This document shows positions 8,885-22,371 of a DNA stretch of 64,000 nucleotides, in pieces. Source of the stretch: Bacillus swezeyi. Lineage in GTDB: Bacteria; Bacillota; Bacilli; Bacillales; Bacillaceae. The position numbers and the translations under genes were made by a program. The notes below the pieces were generated by a model, which saw nothing but the letters and a program-made list of their open reading frames with translations, ran no database searches and was not told the DNA's origin. The DNA lies in NCBI RefSeq assembly GCF_001969815.1, contig NZ_MRBK01000004.1, forward strand, positions 124,001-188,000. The letters run 5' to 3'. The stretch's first letter is position 1. Each line of letters opens with the position of its first letter.

Positions 8885-9844
8885 TTATGCGGTGATGGCT
8901 ATTAAAATCGGCAGTGAAATAATGGATAGAACCGCACTGATAACAAATGCAGACGCCGTTTCCGCTTCCTGTCTTTCAAAGTTTGTAGCGATCATCGCCG
9001 CTACGGCGGAACCAGGGAATGCTACGAGCAGAACCGCTTTTGTCAAGTCGGCGGAAGACAAACCGACAGCCATCGCAATCACAAACATTAATGCTGGCTG
9101 GGCAGCAACCTTCAACAAGGCGATACTCAAAGCCGGCACGCTGAATTTGATTTTGCGGATACCGACTGTCACCCCGACTGCGAAAAGGGCGATCCCAGAA
9201 GTCGTATCTCCGATCATGTTAAGCATTTTCTGCGGCAGTTCAGGAATTTGCAGACCGAATAAAACGAGAATAATACTTGCGAGCGGCGCAAATGCAAGCG
9301 GCTCTGATAAACCGTGCAAAATGGATTTCCCTGTCACTTTCCAAATGCTTTCGCTTTGTTCGCTTTGGTCTTTAGATGATGACCGGCCTACAGTACCTAC
9401 AATGATCGCCAATGGGTCGAGCATTGCATTGACGACGATTCCTGTGATCGCGATCGGAATCGCTACCTCCTGCATGCCGAAAAGGCTTCCCAATACCGGA
9501 ATTCCCATAAAGGCAAATGTCGGCTGTGCAGAGTTCAATGAAAACATTGAAGCATCCGTTAGATCATACTTAAATAAAAATCTTAAAAAAATCAAAATAA
9601 TAACGTAAAATCCTACAATCCCAATAACCAACGATACCATTAATGGAATCTGACTATAAAATTTATCCTTTGGCGTTGACAAGATGCTTGACACAAAGTG
9701 AGCCGGCAGCGCATATTTCGTAACGAGTGTGCTTACCCCTTTTGCTGATTTAGCATCATAACTTCCAAAATGACCTGCAAACCATCCCAGCGCAATAACG
9801 AAAAATATTGGCGCAAGGAGGATTAAAATATTTAAAAAGCTCAA
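8885..9844 (-). CDS. ywkB: Auxin efflux carrier (AEC) family transporter YwkB
   Basis: A ten-helix AEC transporter of 319 residues. Members often carry malate or other dicarboxylates, and pairing with malic enzyme suggests that here, though the substrate is not proven. The frame stays open 129 bp further upstream, but a TTG start at 9844 is chosen because AGGAGG stands 8 bp before it and the length becomes exactly the B. subtilis 319. It lies 167 bp after malS and ends at a bidirectional terminator. Confidence 0.85.
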   Translation of the reverse strand: MSFLNILILLAPIFFVIALGWFAGHFGSYDAKSAKGVSTLVTKYALPAHFVSSILSTPKDKFYSQIPLMVSLVIGIVGFYVIILIFLRFLFKYDLTDASMFSLNSAQPTFAFMGIPVLGSLFGMQEVAIPIAITGIVVNAMLDPLAIIVGTVGRSSSKDQSEQSESIWKVTGKSILHGLSEPLAFAPLASIILVLFGLQIPELPQKMLNMIGDTTSGIALFAVGVTVGIRKIKFSVPALSIALLKVAAQPALMFVIAMAVGLSSADLTKAVLLVAFPGSAVAAMIATNFERQEAETASAFVISAVLSIISLPILIAITA

Positions 9845-10011
9845 AGCTGTTTCCTCCTCTATGTTGTCCCATTTTTTCAGGACATGATGTCGGCGGCTTT
9901 GTATGGAACGTTCGGTTGAGCCGCCGGCCCCCAGTTTATCGCTGCGGCCTGCGGGCTCTTTCACCTCCGCCATCGGCCGCCATTTTTTTATCGTTTCCTC
10001 AGCCTGAAATA

Positions 10012-11715
10012 TTAGTCGCGCTTTGCCACAATCGTTTTATATTCAGGACGCCACATTGCATCCCGTACTGCTTTTTCGACATCATCCGGCTGAACGCGCG
10101 CCACTCTGTCTTTAATGGCTGCTTTCACAACATCAATCGCCACTTGAACAGATACGTCTTGAAGATCATCAATTTTCGGAAGCAGTCCTGCACCAGGCTG
10201 TTCATGGTCAACCATATTGGCAACCGCATTTGCGGATGCAGCAAACATTCCGTTTGTGATCTCTTTTGCTTGTGAAACGATTGTGCCAAGTCCTAATCCA
10301 GGGAAAACAAAAGCGTTGTTTGATTGTCCGATTTCATGCGATACGCCATTGTAAACAACAGGTTCAAACGGGCTTCCAGTCGCAACCAATGCTTTTCCAT
10401 CCGTCCATTTGAACAGGTCTTCAGGAACAGCTTCAGCAAGCGGAGTAGGATTGGACATCGGTAAAATAACCGGGCGATCGGTATGAGCCGCCATTTCCTT
10501 AATAATTTCTTCTGTGAAGGCGCCGGCAACACCTGACGTTCCGATCAAAATGGATGGCTTCACTTGACGAACGACTTCTTCGAAAGAAATTTCTCCTTTT
10601 TCATTGCGTTTCCAATCTTTCACTTCTTCTGTACTGCGCAAGTATGGTCTTTGGAAATCGAGAATATTGTCCATGCCTTCCATCAATAAACCTCTGTAAT
10701 CGACTGTCCAGAACGCTTTGTTTGCTTCTTCTTCCGACAGCCCTTCAAGAACCATGGTGTCGCGGATTTGATCAGCGATGCCGATTCCCGCTGAACCAGG
10801 TCCGAAAATGACGACGCGGTGATCTTTTAATGATGTTCCAGTCTTTTTAACAGCCGCTAAAATCGCAGCCAGCGTAATCGCTCCAGTTCCTTGGATATCA
10901 TCATTAAACGTCGGGATTTTATGGTTATATTTACCCATAATGTTACGGGCGTTTTTGTTTCCGAAATCTTCCCAATGAAGAAGTGCTGTAGGGAAATATT
11001 TTAATGCTGTTTCGACATAAGCGTCGATGAATTGATCATAACGCTCACCTTCAACTCGCGGATGACGGTTTCCGATGTACAGCGGATCGTTAAGAAGCTT
11101 TTCATTATTTGTTCCGACATCCAAGACAACCGGAATGACGCGCTTAGGATCGATTCCTGCCGCTGCCGTATAAACAGCCAGTTTACCAATCGCAATGTTG
11201 ATGCCTCCGACACCCCAATCGCCGATGCCAAGAATGCTTTCAGAATCGGTTGCAACAATCAGATCAATGTCATCTTCTGATGCCTGGAGATTTCGAAACG
11301 CCGTTTCGATTCCTTCTATATCATCAATAGACAAGTAGAGTCCGTGCGGTCTGCGGTATTCATGACTGTACTCCTGAATCGCTTCACCGACAGTCGGTGT
11401 GTAAACGACAGGAAGCATTTCACGAAGGTGATTTTGCAATAATTTATAGAAAAGCACTTCATTTCTGTTTTGAAGGTCGTTTAAATATACGTTTTGGCGA
11501 AGGCGGTCAGGCTGAGCTGAAAATTGATCGTAAGCCCGTTCCGCCTGCTGGTCAAGACTGAGAACAGTCGGCGGCAGCAGTCCTTCAAGGCCGAGGTTCT
11601 TTCTTTCTTCAAGAGAAAATGCCACCCCTTTATTTAAAGCAGGAATTGATAAAACATCTTTTCCTCTTAAAGAAGTTTCCAAATTTCCTTCCTTCGTTTT
11701 TTTCATGTTATTCAC
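10012..11715 (-). CDS. malS: NAD-type malic enzyme
   Basis: Oxidatively decarboxylates malate to pyruvate. 567 residues. Visible are [17 protein letters not shown] (substrate domain), DGERILGIGD-type block here as [16 protein letters not shown], the metal motif [12 protein letters not shown] and the dinucleotide motif [11 protein letters not shown]. The GTG start at 11715 is preferred: AAGAAGGT lies 7 bp before it. Best matches by family are B. subtilis MaeA (YwkA) and MalS, which differ little by eye; position next to ywkB argues for the ywkA (maeA) locus. Confidence 0.9.
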   Translation of the reverse strand: MNNMKKTKEGNLETSLRGKDVLSIPALNKGVAFSLEERKNLGLEGLLPPTVLSLDQQAERAYDQFSAQPDRLRQNVYLNDLQNRNEVLFYKLLQNHLREMLPVVYTPTVGEAIQEYSHEYRRPHGLYLSIDDIEGIETAFRNLQASEDDIDLIVATDSESILGIGDWGVGGINIAIGKLAVYTAAAGIDPKRVIPVVLDVGTNNEKLLNDPLYIGNRHPRVEGERYDQFIDAYVETALKYFPTALLHWEDFGNKNARNIMGKYNHKIPTFNDDIQGTGAITLAAILAAVKKTGTSLKDHRVVIFGPGSAGIGIADQIRDTMVLEGLSEEEANKAFWTVDYRGLLMEGMDNILDFQRPYLRSTEEVKDWKRNEKGEISFEEVVRQVKPSILIGTSGVAGAFTEEIIKEMAAHTDRPVILPMSNPTPLAEAVPEDLFKWTDGKALVATGSPFEPVVYNGVSHEIGQSNNAFVFPGLGLGTIVSQAKEITNGMFAASANAVANMVDHEQPGAGLLPKIDDLQDVSVQVAIDVVKAAIKDRVARVQPDDVEKAVRDAMWRPEYKTIVAKRD

Positions 11716-11984
11716 ACTAATTACCTTCTTTCTTAAAATGTTAATAAGGTGAAATAATTACGATAAATGATTAAGACATTGCCTTCTTGCATTGATTTGT
11801 CAAATATGTACGCGCGTTTTTGACAAAAATCTGAACAATACCGAAAACCTCTTTACATTTTTTCTGACTACAGTAAGTCATTTTATGCCTGCTATTGTCA
11901 AAATTCAAGCGATGAAAATTAGATAATTTTTTCGTATTCTTAATTAAGTTTTTTAATTACATTAATTTCTAAAAAAAGAACCCA
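11716..11984. other. AT-rich upstream region of malS
   Basis: About 270 bp of very AT-rich DNA between malS and the tdk terminator. TTGACA occurs on the minus strand but without a well-spaced -10. No gene is visible. It should hold the malS promoter and any malate control site. Confidence 0.5.
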
Positions 11985-12017
11985 ATAAAAAAAACACTTG
12001 TTTTTACCAAGTGTTTT
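11985..12017 (-). terminator. Terminator after tdk
   Basis: A 10-bp perfect stem (AAAACACTTG and complement, 7-nt loop) followed on the minus strand by eight T, 22 bp after the tdk stop. Confidence 0.85.
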
Positions 12018-12038
12018 AAGGCGCTTTTTACTTGCGAT

Positions 12039-12623
12039 TTATTCAGGTTTTCCGGGCACCTCATGGTGATGACGGCAGCGTGCTTCATATGCTTCAGAAG
12101 CCCCCACCAAAATGACCGGATCATCATATGAAGCCGGTTTTCCGTTGATCAGTCTTTGTGTCCGGCTTGCCGGGGAACCGCAGACAGAACATACCGCTTG
12201 CAGTTTAGTCACCGTTTCCGCCAAAGCCATCAAGTCCGGAACGACGCCGAATGGTTCTCCGCGAAAATCTTGATCAAGCCCTGCGGCAATCACTCGATAG
12301 CCTTGATCAGCCAGAGCGGTTAAAGTACCGATGATCGTTTTGTCAAAAAACTGCACTTCATCGACAGCGATCACATCTGTTTTGACACTTATGTATTTGT
12401 ATATTTCTTGCGGAGATGTAATGGCATGGCACACAATGGAGGCCCCATTATGCGACACAACCGAATCATTGCTGTAACGATTGTCAATGGCAGGCTTAAA
12501 CACTTTGACTTCCTGCTTGGCAAATGTTGCTCTTTTGACTCGGCGGATCAGCTCTTCTGATTTGCCCGAAAACATGCTTCCGCATATGAGTTCAAGCCAG
12601 CCGCTTTGCTTCATGATGTACAT
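12039..12623 (-). CDS. tdk: Thymidine kinase
   Basis: Phosphorylates thymidine to dTMP in the salvage pathway. 194 residues of the type II (zinc) family. Walker A is [10 protein letters not shown] near residue 15, Walker B-like DEVQFF near 88, and the zinc ligands lie in CSVCGSPAS and CRHHH. The last step of a short rpmE-tdk order conserved in Bacillus. Confidence 0.95.
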   Translation of the reverse strand: MYIMKQSGWLELICGSMFSGKSEELIRRVKRATFAKQEVKVFKPAIDNRYSNDSVVSHNGASIVCHAITSPQEIYKYISVKTDVIAVDEVQFFDKTIIGTLTALADQGYRVIAAGLDQDFRGEPFGVVPDLMALAETVTKLQAVCSVCGSPASRTQRLINGKPASYDDPVILVGASEAYEARCRHHHEVPGKPE

Positions 12624-12658
12624 CCTCTTTAACCCCTCTCGAGCAGTTTATGGCATGT

Positions 12659-12690
12659 AAAAAACAGGCAAGAAGATTCCTGCCTGTTTA
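12659..12690 (-). terminator. Terminator after rpmE
   Basis: A 9-bp stem (AAACAGGCA and complement) followed by a T-run on the minus strand, 13 bp after the rpmE stop. Confidence 0.85.
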
Positions 12691-12702
12691 TCATATCTAT
12701 TA

Positions 12703-13017
<315 letters not shown>

Positions 13018-13029
13018 CTAAAGTTGTAA

Positions 13030-14313
13030 TCACCGTCTCGCAGCCGACATATTGGCCTGCTTCCATTCCTGAATCAAAATATCGAAGAATTCCTGGTTTG
13101 TTTTGGTCTTCTTCATTTTCCTCATAAATTTCTCCACAAAATCCGGTGTATCAGACATGGTTTTGCGGATGGACCACAGACGGTCAAGGTGTTCTTTCGG
13201 AACAAGGAGCTCTTCTTTACGCGTACCCGAACGGCGAATATCAATGGCAGGAAAAATTCTTCTTTCCGCAAGAGAGCGGTCAAGATGCAGCTCCATGTTA
13301 CCGGTTCCTTTAAATTCTTCATAGATCACATCGTCCATACGCGAGCCTGTATCAACCAATGCGGTTGCCAATATCGTCAAACTGCCGCCCTCTTCAATGT
13401 TCCGCGCCGCTCCAAAGAACCGCTTCGGACGGTGGAATGCTCCGGGATCAATTCCCCCGGACAATGTTCTGCCGCTTGGCGGAATGACTAAGTTGTAAGC
13501 ACGCGCCAGCCTTGTAATGCTGTCCATTAAAATGATGACGTCTTTTTTATGCTCGACGAGTCTCATCGCCCGTTCCAGCACAAGCTCGGCCACTTTTATA
13601 TGGTTTTCAGGCACCTCATCAAAAGTCGAGCTGACAACGTCTCCCGCAACAGAGCGTTCGATATCTGTCACTTCCTCAGGTCTTTCATCTATCAGAAGCA
13701 CGATCAGCTCCGCTTCCGGGTGATTAGCTGTAATGCTGTTGGCGATTTCTTTGAGAAGCATTGTTTTACCTGCTTTTGGAGGAGCGACTATCAAACCGCG
13801 CTGTCCAAAGCCAACCGGCGCCATCATGTCCATGATACGCGTTGACAAGTAATTCGGCTTCGTCTCAAGCACCATCTGGCGATCTGGATAAAGAGGCGTT
13901 AAAGCCGGGAAGTGCACCCGTTCTTTTGCAGATTCAGGATCATCTCCGTTAACCGCTTCAACATGAAGCAGACCGTAGTATCGCTCATTTTCTTTTGGAG
14001 GCCGGACTTTCCCGGATACTTTATCACCGTTTCTCAAATCAAAGCGGCGGATTTGGGAAGCAGAAATATAGATATCCTCTGAACTCGGAGAATAGTTAAT
14101 CGGTCTGAGGAAACCAAACCCTTCTGACTGGATAATTTCCAAAACGCCTTCCATAAACAGAAGGTCTTCCTGTTCGGCATTTGCTTTCAAAATGGCGAAA
14201 ATCAGTTCCTTTTTTGTCAGTTTGCTGTAATACGAGACTTTATAGTGCCTTGCAAGCTCATACAGCTCTTTTAATTTCATATTTTCCAAAGATGAAATGG
14301 ATACATCTTTCAC
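13030..14313 (-). CDS. rho: Transcription termination factor Rho
   Basis: Hexameric RNA helicase that ends transcription at Rho-dependent sites. 427 residues from a GTG at 14313 (the frame extends four codons further but the ribosome-binding site and family N-terminus [13 protein letters not shown] fix this start). The order is an N-terminal helix bundle, RNA-binding OSB fold ([18 protein letters not shown]), Walker A APPKAGKT at about 177-184, and [13 protein letters not shown]. Very close to B. subtilis Rho. In that species rho is autoregulated through its leader. Confidence 0.95.
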   Translation of the reverse strand: MKDVSISSLENMKLKELYELARHYKVSYYSKLTKKELIFAILKANAEQEDLLFMEGVLEIIQSEGFGFLRPINYSPSSEDIYISASQIRRFDLRNGDKVSGKVRPPKENERYYGLLHVEAVNGDDPESAKERVHFPALTPLYPDRQMVLETKPNYLSTRIMDMMAPVGFGQRGLIVAPPKAGKTMLLKEIANSITANHPEAELIVLLIDERPEEVTDIERSVAGDVVSSTFDEVPENHIKVAELVLERAMRLVEHKKDVIILMDSITRLARAYNLVIPPSGRTLSGGIDPGAFHRPKRFFGAARNIEEGGSLTILATALVDTGSRMDDVIYEEFKGTGNMELHLDRSLAERRIFPAIDIRRSGTRKEELLVPKEHLDRLWSIRKTMSDTPDFVEKFMRKMKKTKTNQEFFDILIQEWKQANMSAARR

Positions 14314-14608
14314 AAAGAACACCACTCTTTTCTAATCAAATATAATATTTTACTTTGTCTCATAAGCTAAACGGAGACGCTTGATTTATACTGCCGATTC
14401 AGCTTCTATCGGCAACGCTTCCACCCATATATATCGACGTATTGAAAAGGATTATAAGTATGAGTCGAGAAAGAAGCGAGGACATAACAAGAGAAGAATA
14501 TCGCATATCTAATCGATGCGGCAGGAATTTAGGCTCTCCTTAAGAACCAGATGCGCAGAAAATTTCGCAGCACTCTTTATTTTTACCTCATTTGACGTTC
14601 ATATTCAA
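14314..14608 (-). promoter_or_regulatory. Candidate rho promoter and long leader
   Basis: On the minus strand TTGAAT (14603-14608), a 17-bp spacer, and TAAAAA (14580-14585) could start transcription near 14573, giving a leader of about 260 nt. B. subtilis rho is known to have a leader of nearly 300 nt used for autogenous control. The stretch holds no gene and no strong intrinsic terminator. Confidence 0.4.
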
Positions 14609-14751
14609 CTTCATTTGTAATTTGACATGAAATTGATAGAGATGACTCTGTTTTGAAAAGTGCCAGAAGCTTGTCAAGGAGATGCAAGCTGTATGCAATT
14701 GTATCAGAACAATGAAATCTGTTCAATCCATAAGACGGTCAAATACAAGGG

Positions 14752-14780
14752 AAAAGCGGGTCACACAGTCCCCGCTTTTT
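14752..14780 (-). terminator. Terminator after glpX
   Basis: A 9-bp stem (AAAAGCGGG with CCCGCTTTT) directly downstream of glpX; the minus strand continues CCCTTGTATTT, a modest T-tract. Confidence 0.75.
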
Positions 14781-14787
14781 CTTTCCT

Positions 14788-15753
14788 TTAAGGCCGAATC
14801 ACTAAGTTTGGTTTTTTCTTGAGGCTGTGTCTTCCGTCAACGAAGCGGACAGTGCCGGATTTTGCCCTCATCACAATACTGTGCGTTGTTCCGACAGAAC
14901 CTTTAAATTGTACGCCGCGCAGCAGCTCTCCGTCCGTCACACCGGTTGCGGCAAAAATCGCGTCGTCTCCTTTGACGAGATCCTCCATTCGCAGCACTTT
15001 CGCCGTATCAAGACCCATTTTTTCACAACGCTTCAGTTCTTCCTCGGTTTGCGGAAGCAGCTTGCCATGGATTTCTCCTCCAAGCGCCTTCAGCGCCACA
15101 GCGGATAAAACACCTTCCGGAGCGCCTCCTGATCCGAATAAAATATCAACTCCAGTATGATCAAAAGCTGTATTGATCGCTCCGGCCACATCACCATCAT
15201 TGATCAGCTTGATTCTTGCGCCTGCTTCCCGGAGTTCATGGATGATGCGCTCATGTCTGGAACGGTTCAAAACGGTTGCCACAACATCTTCTACATCTTT
15301 ATTTTTGGCTTTGGCCACGGCTTTCAAATTATCAATCACCGGCGCCTCAATATCGATGCATCCGACGGCTTCTGGACCGACGGCGATTTTATCCATATAC
15401 ATGTCAGGTGCATTCAGCAGATTTCCATGGTCCGCAACAGCGATAACGGCAAGGGCATTCCAGCCGCCGCTTGCGACAATGTTCGTGCCTTCGAGAGGAT
15501 CGACTGCTACGTCTACCCGCGGTCCGTAGCCGTTCCCCAATTTTTCTCCGATATAGAGCATAGGGGCCTCATCCATTTCGCCTTCACCGATGACAACTGT
15601 CCCTTTCATCGGAATGGTATCAAATACATCCCTCATTGCGCTTGTCGCAGCGTCGTCGGCTTCGTCTTTTTTTCCCCTTCCCATCCAGCGTGCCGACTTA
15701 AGCGCAGCCGCCTCTGTCACACGTACAAGTTCCATCGATAAGCTTCTTTCCAT
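14788..15753 (-). CDS. glpX: Fructose-1,6-bisphosphatase class II (YwjI)
   Basis: Hydrolyses fructose-1,6-bisphosphate in gluconeogenesis. 321 residues with the GlpX signatures [26 protein letters not shown] (metal and phosphate site) and [13 protein letters not shown]. subtilis also has a class III enzyme (Fbp); this is the YwjI type. The neighbouring fbaA and tal complete a sugar-phosphate group. Confidence 0.93.
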   Translation of the reverse strand: MERSLSMELVRVTEAAALKSARWMGRGKKDEADDAATSAMRDVFDTIPMKGTVVIGEGEMDEAPMLYIGEKLGNGYGPRVDVAVDPLEGTNIVASGGWNALAVIAVADHGNLLNAPDMYMDKIAVGPEAVGCIDIEAPVIDNLKAVAKAKNKDVEDVVATVLNRSRHERIIHELREAGARIKLINDGDVAGAINTAFDHTGVDILFGSGGAPEGVLSAVALKALGGEIHGKLLPQTEEELKRCEKMGLDTAKVLRMEDLVKGDDAIFAATGVTDGELLRGVQFKGSVGTTHSIVMRAKSGTVRFVDGRHSLKKKPNLVIRP

Positions 15754-15819
15754 TGCTATCTAATCTCCTCTCGCCAATTTAAAATCGGTTTATGTTTGAT
15801 CATTGCAAGCAATTGTCCA

Positions 15820-17109
15820 CTAGGAATTTTGCAGCTGTTCAATTTCTTGGTCTGTCAATTTTTCACGCCAGACGGTGGCGCCAAGGTTCGTCAGCTTCTC
15901 TTCAAGCAGGCTGTATCCCCTGTCAAGATGTTCAAGACCGGTAATTTCGGTAATCCCATCTGCCATGAGCCCAGCTACTACGAGACAAGCTCCCGCTCTC
16001 AGATCACTAGCTTTGACTTTGGCGCCTTGCAGAGGGACAGGACCGGTGATAATCGCCGACCTTCCCTCGACTTTCATCGATGCACCCATGCGCCTGAGCT
16101 CGTCAATATGTTTGAAACGGGCAGAGTAAATGGTGTCAGTGACAACGCTCGTCCCGCTTGCCTTTGTTAAAAGCGAAGTCATCGGCTGCTGCAGATCGGT
16201 CGGAAAGCCCGGATATACAAGCGTTTTGAGATCGACCGGTTTCAGCTCTTTTTTTCCGCCGATCATTAAAATCTGATCGCTGCTTTCTTCAATCCGGATC
16301 CCCATCTCGCGCAGCTTGGCTAACAGCGATTCCAAGTGTGTCGGTATCACATTGTCAATCAGCACTTCTTGTCCCATGGATGCCGCTGCAATCAGGAAAG
16401 TCCCGGCTTCTATCCGGTCTGGAATAATCGAGTGTCTGCAGCCGTGAAGGGATTCAACGCCCTCGATGCGGATAACATCAGTGCCGGCTCCTTTTATTTT
16501 CGCCCCCATATTTGTTAAAAGGGTGGCGACATCGATAATTTCCGGTTCCTTCGCAGCATTCTCAATCACGGTTCTGCCTTTGGCGAGCACGGCAGCAAGC
16601 ATGATGTTGATCGTTGCTCCAACACTGACGACATCAAGATAAATGCGCGCGCCTTTTAATTCCTCTGCACGCAAATAGATCGCGCCTTGTTCATTTGTCA
16701 CCTCGGCACCAAGCGCCTCAAAACCTTTGATATGCTGGTCAATCGGTCTCGGACCGAGGTGGCAGCCGCCTGGAAGGCCGATAACCGCCTTTTTAAAGCG
16801 GCCGAGCATCGCCCCCATTAAATAATAAGAAGCCCGAAGCTGTTTCACTTTTCCATTCGGCAGAGGCATACTGATCATCGGCGCAGGATCAACGACCATT
16901 TCTCCTTTTTCAAAATGAACATGTCCGCCGATCTCCCTCAGCAGATCGCGAAGTGTCAAAATGTCTGATATATGGGGAAGGCCTTCAAGCGTAACCGTCG
17001 ATTCAGCCAAAATCGTCGCGGGTATAAGGGCGACAGCACTGTTTTTGGCTCCGCTTATATGTACTGTTCCATTCAAAGGATCGCCGCCAGCTATATTTAA
17101 CTTTTCCAT
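15820..17109 (-). CDS. murAB: UDP-N-acetylglucosamine 1-carboxyvinyltransferase (second copy type)
   Basis: Transfers enolpyruvate from PEP to UDP-GlcNAc, the first committed step of peptidoglycan synthesis and the fosfomycin target. 429 residues. The PEP-binding catalytic cysteine is C116 in [14 protein letters not shown], and K22-N23 are in [10 protein letters not shown]. Context (between glpX and tal) identifies the MurAB/MurZ paralogue rather than MurAA. Confidence 0.93.
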   Translation of the reverse strand: MEKLNIAGGDPLNGTVHISGAKNSAVALIPATILAESTVTLEGLPHISDILTLRDLLREIGGHVHFEKGEMVVDPAPMISMPLPNGKVKQLRASYYLMGAMLGRFKKAVIGLPGGCHLGPRPIDQHIKGFEALGAEVTNEQGAIYLRAEELKGARIYLDVVSVGATINIMLAAVLAKGRTVIENAAKEPEIIDVATLLTNMGAKIKGAGTDVIRIEGVESLHGCRHSIIPDRIEAGTFLIAAASMGQEVLIDNVIPTHLESLLAKLREMGIRIEESSDQILMIGGKKELKPVDLKTLVYPGFPTDLQQPMTSLLTKASGTSVVTDTIYSARFKHIDELRRMGASMKVEGRSAIITGPVPLQGAKVKASDLRAGACLVVAGLMADGITEITGLEHLDRGYSLLEEKLTNLGATVWREKLTDQEIEQLQNS

Positions 17110-17361
17110 GATCGTCTCCTTCCTTAAAGAAGATAGCTAATGGAGCGTATAATAAGAACTCAAAATAAATGGTTCATTTCAAAATCTATCCAATTAAAAG
17201 AGAAAGAATACAACACATTTCAAAATTTATCAGGAAGAAAATAGCGAAGCTGTCTGCGGCAAGGGTTCTCTTCTGCAAAACATTCATTTCTCTTTATAAG
17301 ACAAAATGGTGACAAACAGAGGGGGTCCCTCCACTTGCCACTCACTTCGAAGCCTGGGGCT

Positions 17362-18123
<762 letters not shown>

Positions 18124-18168
18124 TCATGCTTAAACGGCATGTGTTAACAGCACTTCCCTAAAACACCA

Positions 18169-18205
18169 GAAAAACATCCTATTTCCCTTGAAGGGAAACA
18201 GGTGT
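18169..18205 (-). terminator. Terminator after fbaA
   Basis: A roughly 14-bp imperfect stem around TTTCCC-TTCAA-GGGAAA, followed on the minus strand by TTTTT, 18 bp past the fbaA stop. Confidence 0.7.
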
Positions 18206-18222
18206 GCTTTTCCAAAGTGTCA

Positions 18223-19080
18223 TTATGCTTTGTTTGAAGAACCAAATTCACGCATTTTGCCGATAACAGTTTCTTTAATCGCTTCGCGAGCGGGTCCCAG
18301 GTATTTACGAGGATCGTATTCGTCAGGCTTCGCTGCCAATGTTTCACGAACAGCTTTAGCTGAAGAAATTTGGTTTTCAGTGTTTACGTTGATTTTAGCT
18401 GTACCAAGTGAGACCGCTTTTTGGATGTCAGCAGTCGGAATTCCAGTACCGCCGTGAAGAACGAGCGGGAGGCCTGTTGATTTTCCGATCTCTTCCATCT
18501 CTTTGAAGCCAAGATTTGGTTCGCCTTTGTAAGGGCCGTGAACTGAACCTAGTGCAGGTGCAAGGCAGTCGATTCCAGTACGCTCAACAAGCTCTTGGCA
18601 CTCTTTAGGATCAGCGTAGATTACGCCTTCAGCGATAACGTCATCTTCTTGTCCGCCGACTGTTCCAAGCTCAGCTTCTACAGATACTCCATGGAAATGA
18701 GCAAGCTCAACAACTTTAGAAGTTGTTTCTACGTTTTCTTCAAATGGATGGTGAGAAGCATCGATCATGACAGAGGTGAAACCTGCATGAATCGCTTTTG
18801 CACAAGATTCAAAGCTTGAACCGTGATCCAAGTGAATGGCGACAGGAACTGTCACTTTGTATTCTTCCATAAGTGCTTTTACCATAGCAACGACTGTTTT
18901 GAAGCCGCCCATGTAACGTCCCGCACCTTCTGAAACGCCAAGGATCACTGGAGATTTTTCTTCTTCAGCAGCCTGTAAAATCGCTTGAGTAAACTCAAGG
19001 TTGTTTAAGTTAAATTGTCCGACAGCATATCCGTTTTCTTTTGCTTTATTCAACATTTCCGTCATTGATACTAAAGGCAT
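18223..19080 (-). CDS. fbaA: Fructose-bisphosphate aldolase class II
   Basis: Cleaves fructose-1,6-bisphosphate to dihydroxyacetone phosphate and glyceraldehyde-3-phosphate. 285 residues. Zinc site residues lie in [18 protein letters not shown] and VLHGGTGIP. The ATG at 19080 is preceded by AGGAGGACTTTCGAC; the open frame upstream of it is not coding. Located between spo0F and tal as in B. subtilis. Confidence 0.96.
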   Translation of the reverse strand: MPLVSMTEMLNKAKENGYAVGQFNLNNLEFTQAILQAAEEEKSPVILGVSEGAGRYMGGFKTVVAMVKALMEEYKVTVPVAIHLDHGSSFESCAKAIHAGFTSVMIDASHHPFEENVETTSKVVELAHFHGVSVEAELGTVGGQEDDVIAEGVIYADPKECQELVERTGIDCLAPALGSVHGPYKGEPNLGFKEMEEIGKSTGLPLVLHGGTGIPTADIQKAVSLGTAKINVNTENQISSAKAVRETLAAKPDEYDPRKYLGPAREAIKETVIGKMREFGSSNKA

Positions 19081-19287
19081 GTCGAAAGTCCTCCTTATGT
19101 AGCCTGATTTGCTCTTTGCGAAAAAAGCTCTCCACACCTACCTAGCATGACCAGAAAAACCTGCCATATGTAAAATGTTTGTTTTTTAAACTTTAGATAG
19201 CTTTTCTCTACTTATATAGAATAACAATTAATCGACAAATCGGCAACATCATCGCTTGTGACAACATCAAAAACTTTTTCGTTCCCG

Positions 19288-19662
19288 TCAGCCGTTTGAT
19301 TTAATCGGAAGGTATGTTTTGACCGCCTCGCGGATTTCATCGATGTCAAAAGGCTTGGCAAAGTGAGTCAGAGCCCCGAGTTCCTTTGACTCCTGGATCA
19401 TATCGAGCTCACCGTATGCGGTCATGATAATGACGCGGATCTCCTCGTCTATGACTTTCATTCTTTTTAAGATTTCAATTCCATCCATTCCAGGTATCTT
19501 CATATCCAGTAAAACAAGGTCGGGACGCTGTTTTTTGACAATGTCCAGCGCTTGGATTCCGTTAGCGGCCTGGAAGGTTTTGTACCCTTCTTTATTGAAA
19601 ACTTCATTCAGCAAAACCCGGATTCCGTACTGGTCATCTACGATTAAAATCTTCTCATTCAT
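19288..19662 (-). CDS. spo0F: Sporulation phosphorelay response regulator Spo0F
   Basis: Single-domain receiver that takes phosphate from the sporulation kinases and passes it to Spo0B. 124 residues. The acidic pair is D9-D10, the phosphorylated aspartate is D53 in [11 protein letters not shown], and the switch lysine lies in FAKPFDID. B. subtilis Spo0F starts with two methionines; only one is encoded here, so numbering is one lower. A SigH promoter and a Spo0A-like box lie upstream. Confidence 0.96.
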   Translation of the reverse strand: MNEKILIVDDQYGIRVLLNEVFNKEGYKTFQAANGIQALDIVKKQRPDLVLLDMKIPGMDGIEILKRMKVIDEEIRVIIMTAYGELDMIQESKELGALTHFAKPFDIDEIREAVKTYLPIKSNG

Positions 19663-19717
19663 TATTCTACACCTCTATATTTTATAATTTTCGCCAAAAT
19701 TAAGCAGTAGTTTATCT

Positions 19718-19770
19718 ATTCTGTTTTGATTTTCTCTTTTCCTTTAATTAAAACATTTAAGTTTGCGACA
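19718..19770 (-). promoter_or_regulatory. SigH promoter and Spo0A box of spo0F
   Basis: Minus strand: AAAGGAAAA (19737-19745), 12-bp spacer, ACAGAAT (19718-19724), a full match to the SigH consensus RNAGGAWWW-N11/12-RNNGAAT. A TGTCGCA heptamer (19764-19770), one base from the 0A box TGTCGAA, lies 18 bp further upstream. Both fit the known control of spo0F. Confidence 0.7.
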
Positions 19771-19840
19771 TATTTAGAGGATTTTTCCCAATATTCTCTT
19801 TTGTTATATAATGATAGTCAGTAAAAAAGGAGGAGTCAGT

Positions 19841-20371
19841 TTGCTTAAAATTTTTACCACTCAATTGTCAGGAATCTTCAACCGGATTCAGGAGGGTGAA
19901 GCCCTGCCGATTGAAGACGGCGCCCGATTACTGGCCCAGGCGGTCATCAGTGACCATTCGATTTATGTATATGGAAAAAATGAATTGGAGGGCATTTTGA
20001 AAGAAGCGCTTTACAGCTCTGAGCCGTTCCCCTCTGCCAAACCGATGCCGCAGAATGAAGAAGACTGGCCGGCTTTTCAAACGGCAGATAAAGTGCTGAT
20101 GTTTTGCTCGCATCCCTCAGATGACAGCGATCTGGAAATTGCGAAAAGGCTGAATGAAAAAGGCATCGGACTGGTTGCCGTATCCCCTTCCGGCAAAGAA
20201 GACGCACCCGTTGCAACATTCGCCGATGTTCACATTGATTCTAAGCTTAAAATGCCGCTTCTTCCCGGTGAGGACGGAACAAGATTCGGTTTTCCGTCGC
20301 TGATGGTCAGCCTCTATATTTATCATGCCCTGTCATTTACATTAAAGGAAATTCTTCAGGAATACCAATGA
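19841..20371 (+). CDS. ywjG: YwjG, DUF2529 family protein
   Basis: A 176-residue protein of unknown function with a sugar-isomerase-like look: an ISDHSIYVYG strand near residue 40, DKVLMFCSHPSDDSD near 85 and a C-terminal hydrophobic helix. The TTG at 19841 is chosen as start because AAAAGGAGGAG stands 5 bp before it and homologues begin at this LLKIFTTQ segment; an ATG 30 bp upstream has no site. Divergent from spo0F, convergent with pyrG. Confidence 0.82.
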   Translation: MLKIFTTQLSGIFNRIQEGEALPIEDGARLLAQAVISDHSIYVYGKNELEGILKEALYSSEPFPSAKPMPQNEEDWPAFQTADKVLMFCSHPSDDSDLEIAKRLNEKGIGLVAVSPSGKEDAPVATFADVHIDSKLKMPLLPGEDGTRFGFPSLMVSLYIYHALSFTLKEILQEYQ

Positions 20372-20462
20372 AAAAAGGTTGCCTGAAGGTAATAAACCGG
20401 GGATGAGGCGGGCCTTATGAATATAGTACCAGTTCTGCCTGTTATTATCACCAGAAAGAGCC

Positions 20463-20502
20463 AAAAAAACCTGCCGGAGATGAACCGCCGGCAGGCTTTT
20501 TC
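20463..20502. terminator. Bidirectional terminator between ywjG and pyrG
   Basis: An 8-bp G/C-rich stem (CCTGCCGG and complement, 10-nt loop) with A-run before and T-run after. It follows pyrG by 6 bp. Confidence 0.88.
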
Positions 20503-20508
20503 AGTTTT

Positions 20509-22143
<1,635 letters not shown>

Positions 22144-22219
22144 TTATTCCTTAAAATGCTCTGTTTATGAAAAATCATTTAGATCTTTTCTAAATGATTT
22201 AAATGATTAGGAGGCGGAA

Positions 22220-22335
22220 AAACAAGAAAGCTCCCTTTCAATTTCTTGAAAGGGAGCTGATAGTCCGTATCACTTGAATCTCTTCTTTTTGAAGAGCCCA
22301 AAATACATACTACCTAGTTCACCTGTGAAAGTCAA
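22220..22335 (-). promoter_or_regulatory. pyrG promoter and CTP-responsive attenuator leader
   Basis: Minus strand: TTGACT (22330-22335), 17-bp spacer, TAGTAT (22307-22312), with a GGG start at 22299. About 40 nt downstream is a perfect 13-bp hairpin (22246-22258 with 22229-22241, 4-nt loop) followed by a T-rich tract. The ascending arm holds CTCCCTTTC. In B. subtilis low CTP makes polymerase stutter at GGG and add extra G, which pairs with this C/U-rich arm and blocks termination. The same parts are all present here. Confidence 0.85.
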
Positions 22336-22371
22336 GATCGATTTAAAAATGAATACTGCTTAAGACAAAAA

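Noticed and set aside
8871..9608. 245-codon open frame opposite ywkB
   Set aside because: It is the antisense shadow of a real membrane protein gene; the residue composition mirrors ywkB codons and there is no start signal.
17110..17361. Terminator after tal
   Set aside because: A GAGGG/CCCTC stem is present near 17320 but is short, distant and lacks a T-run.
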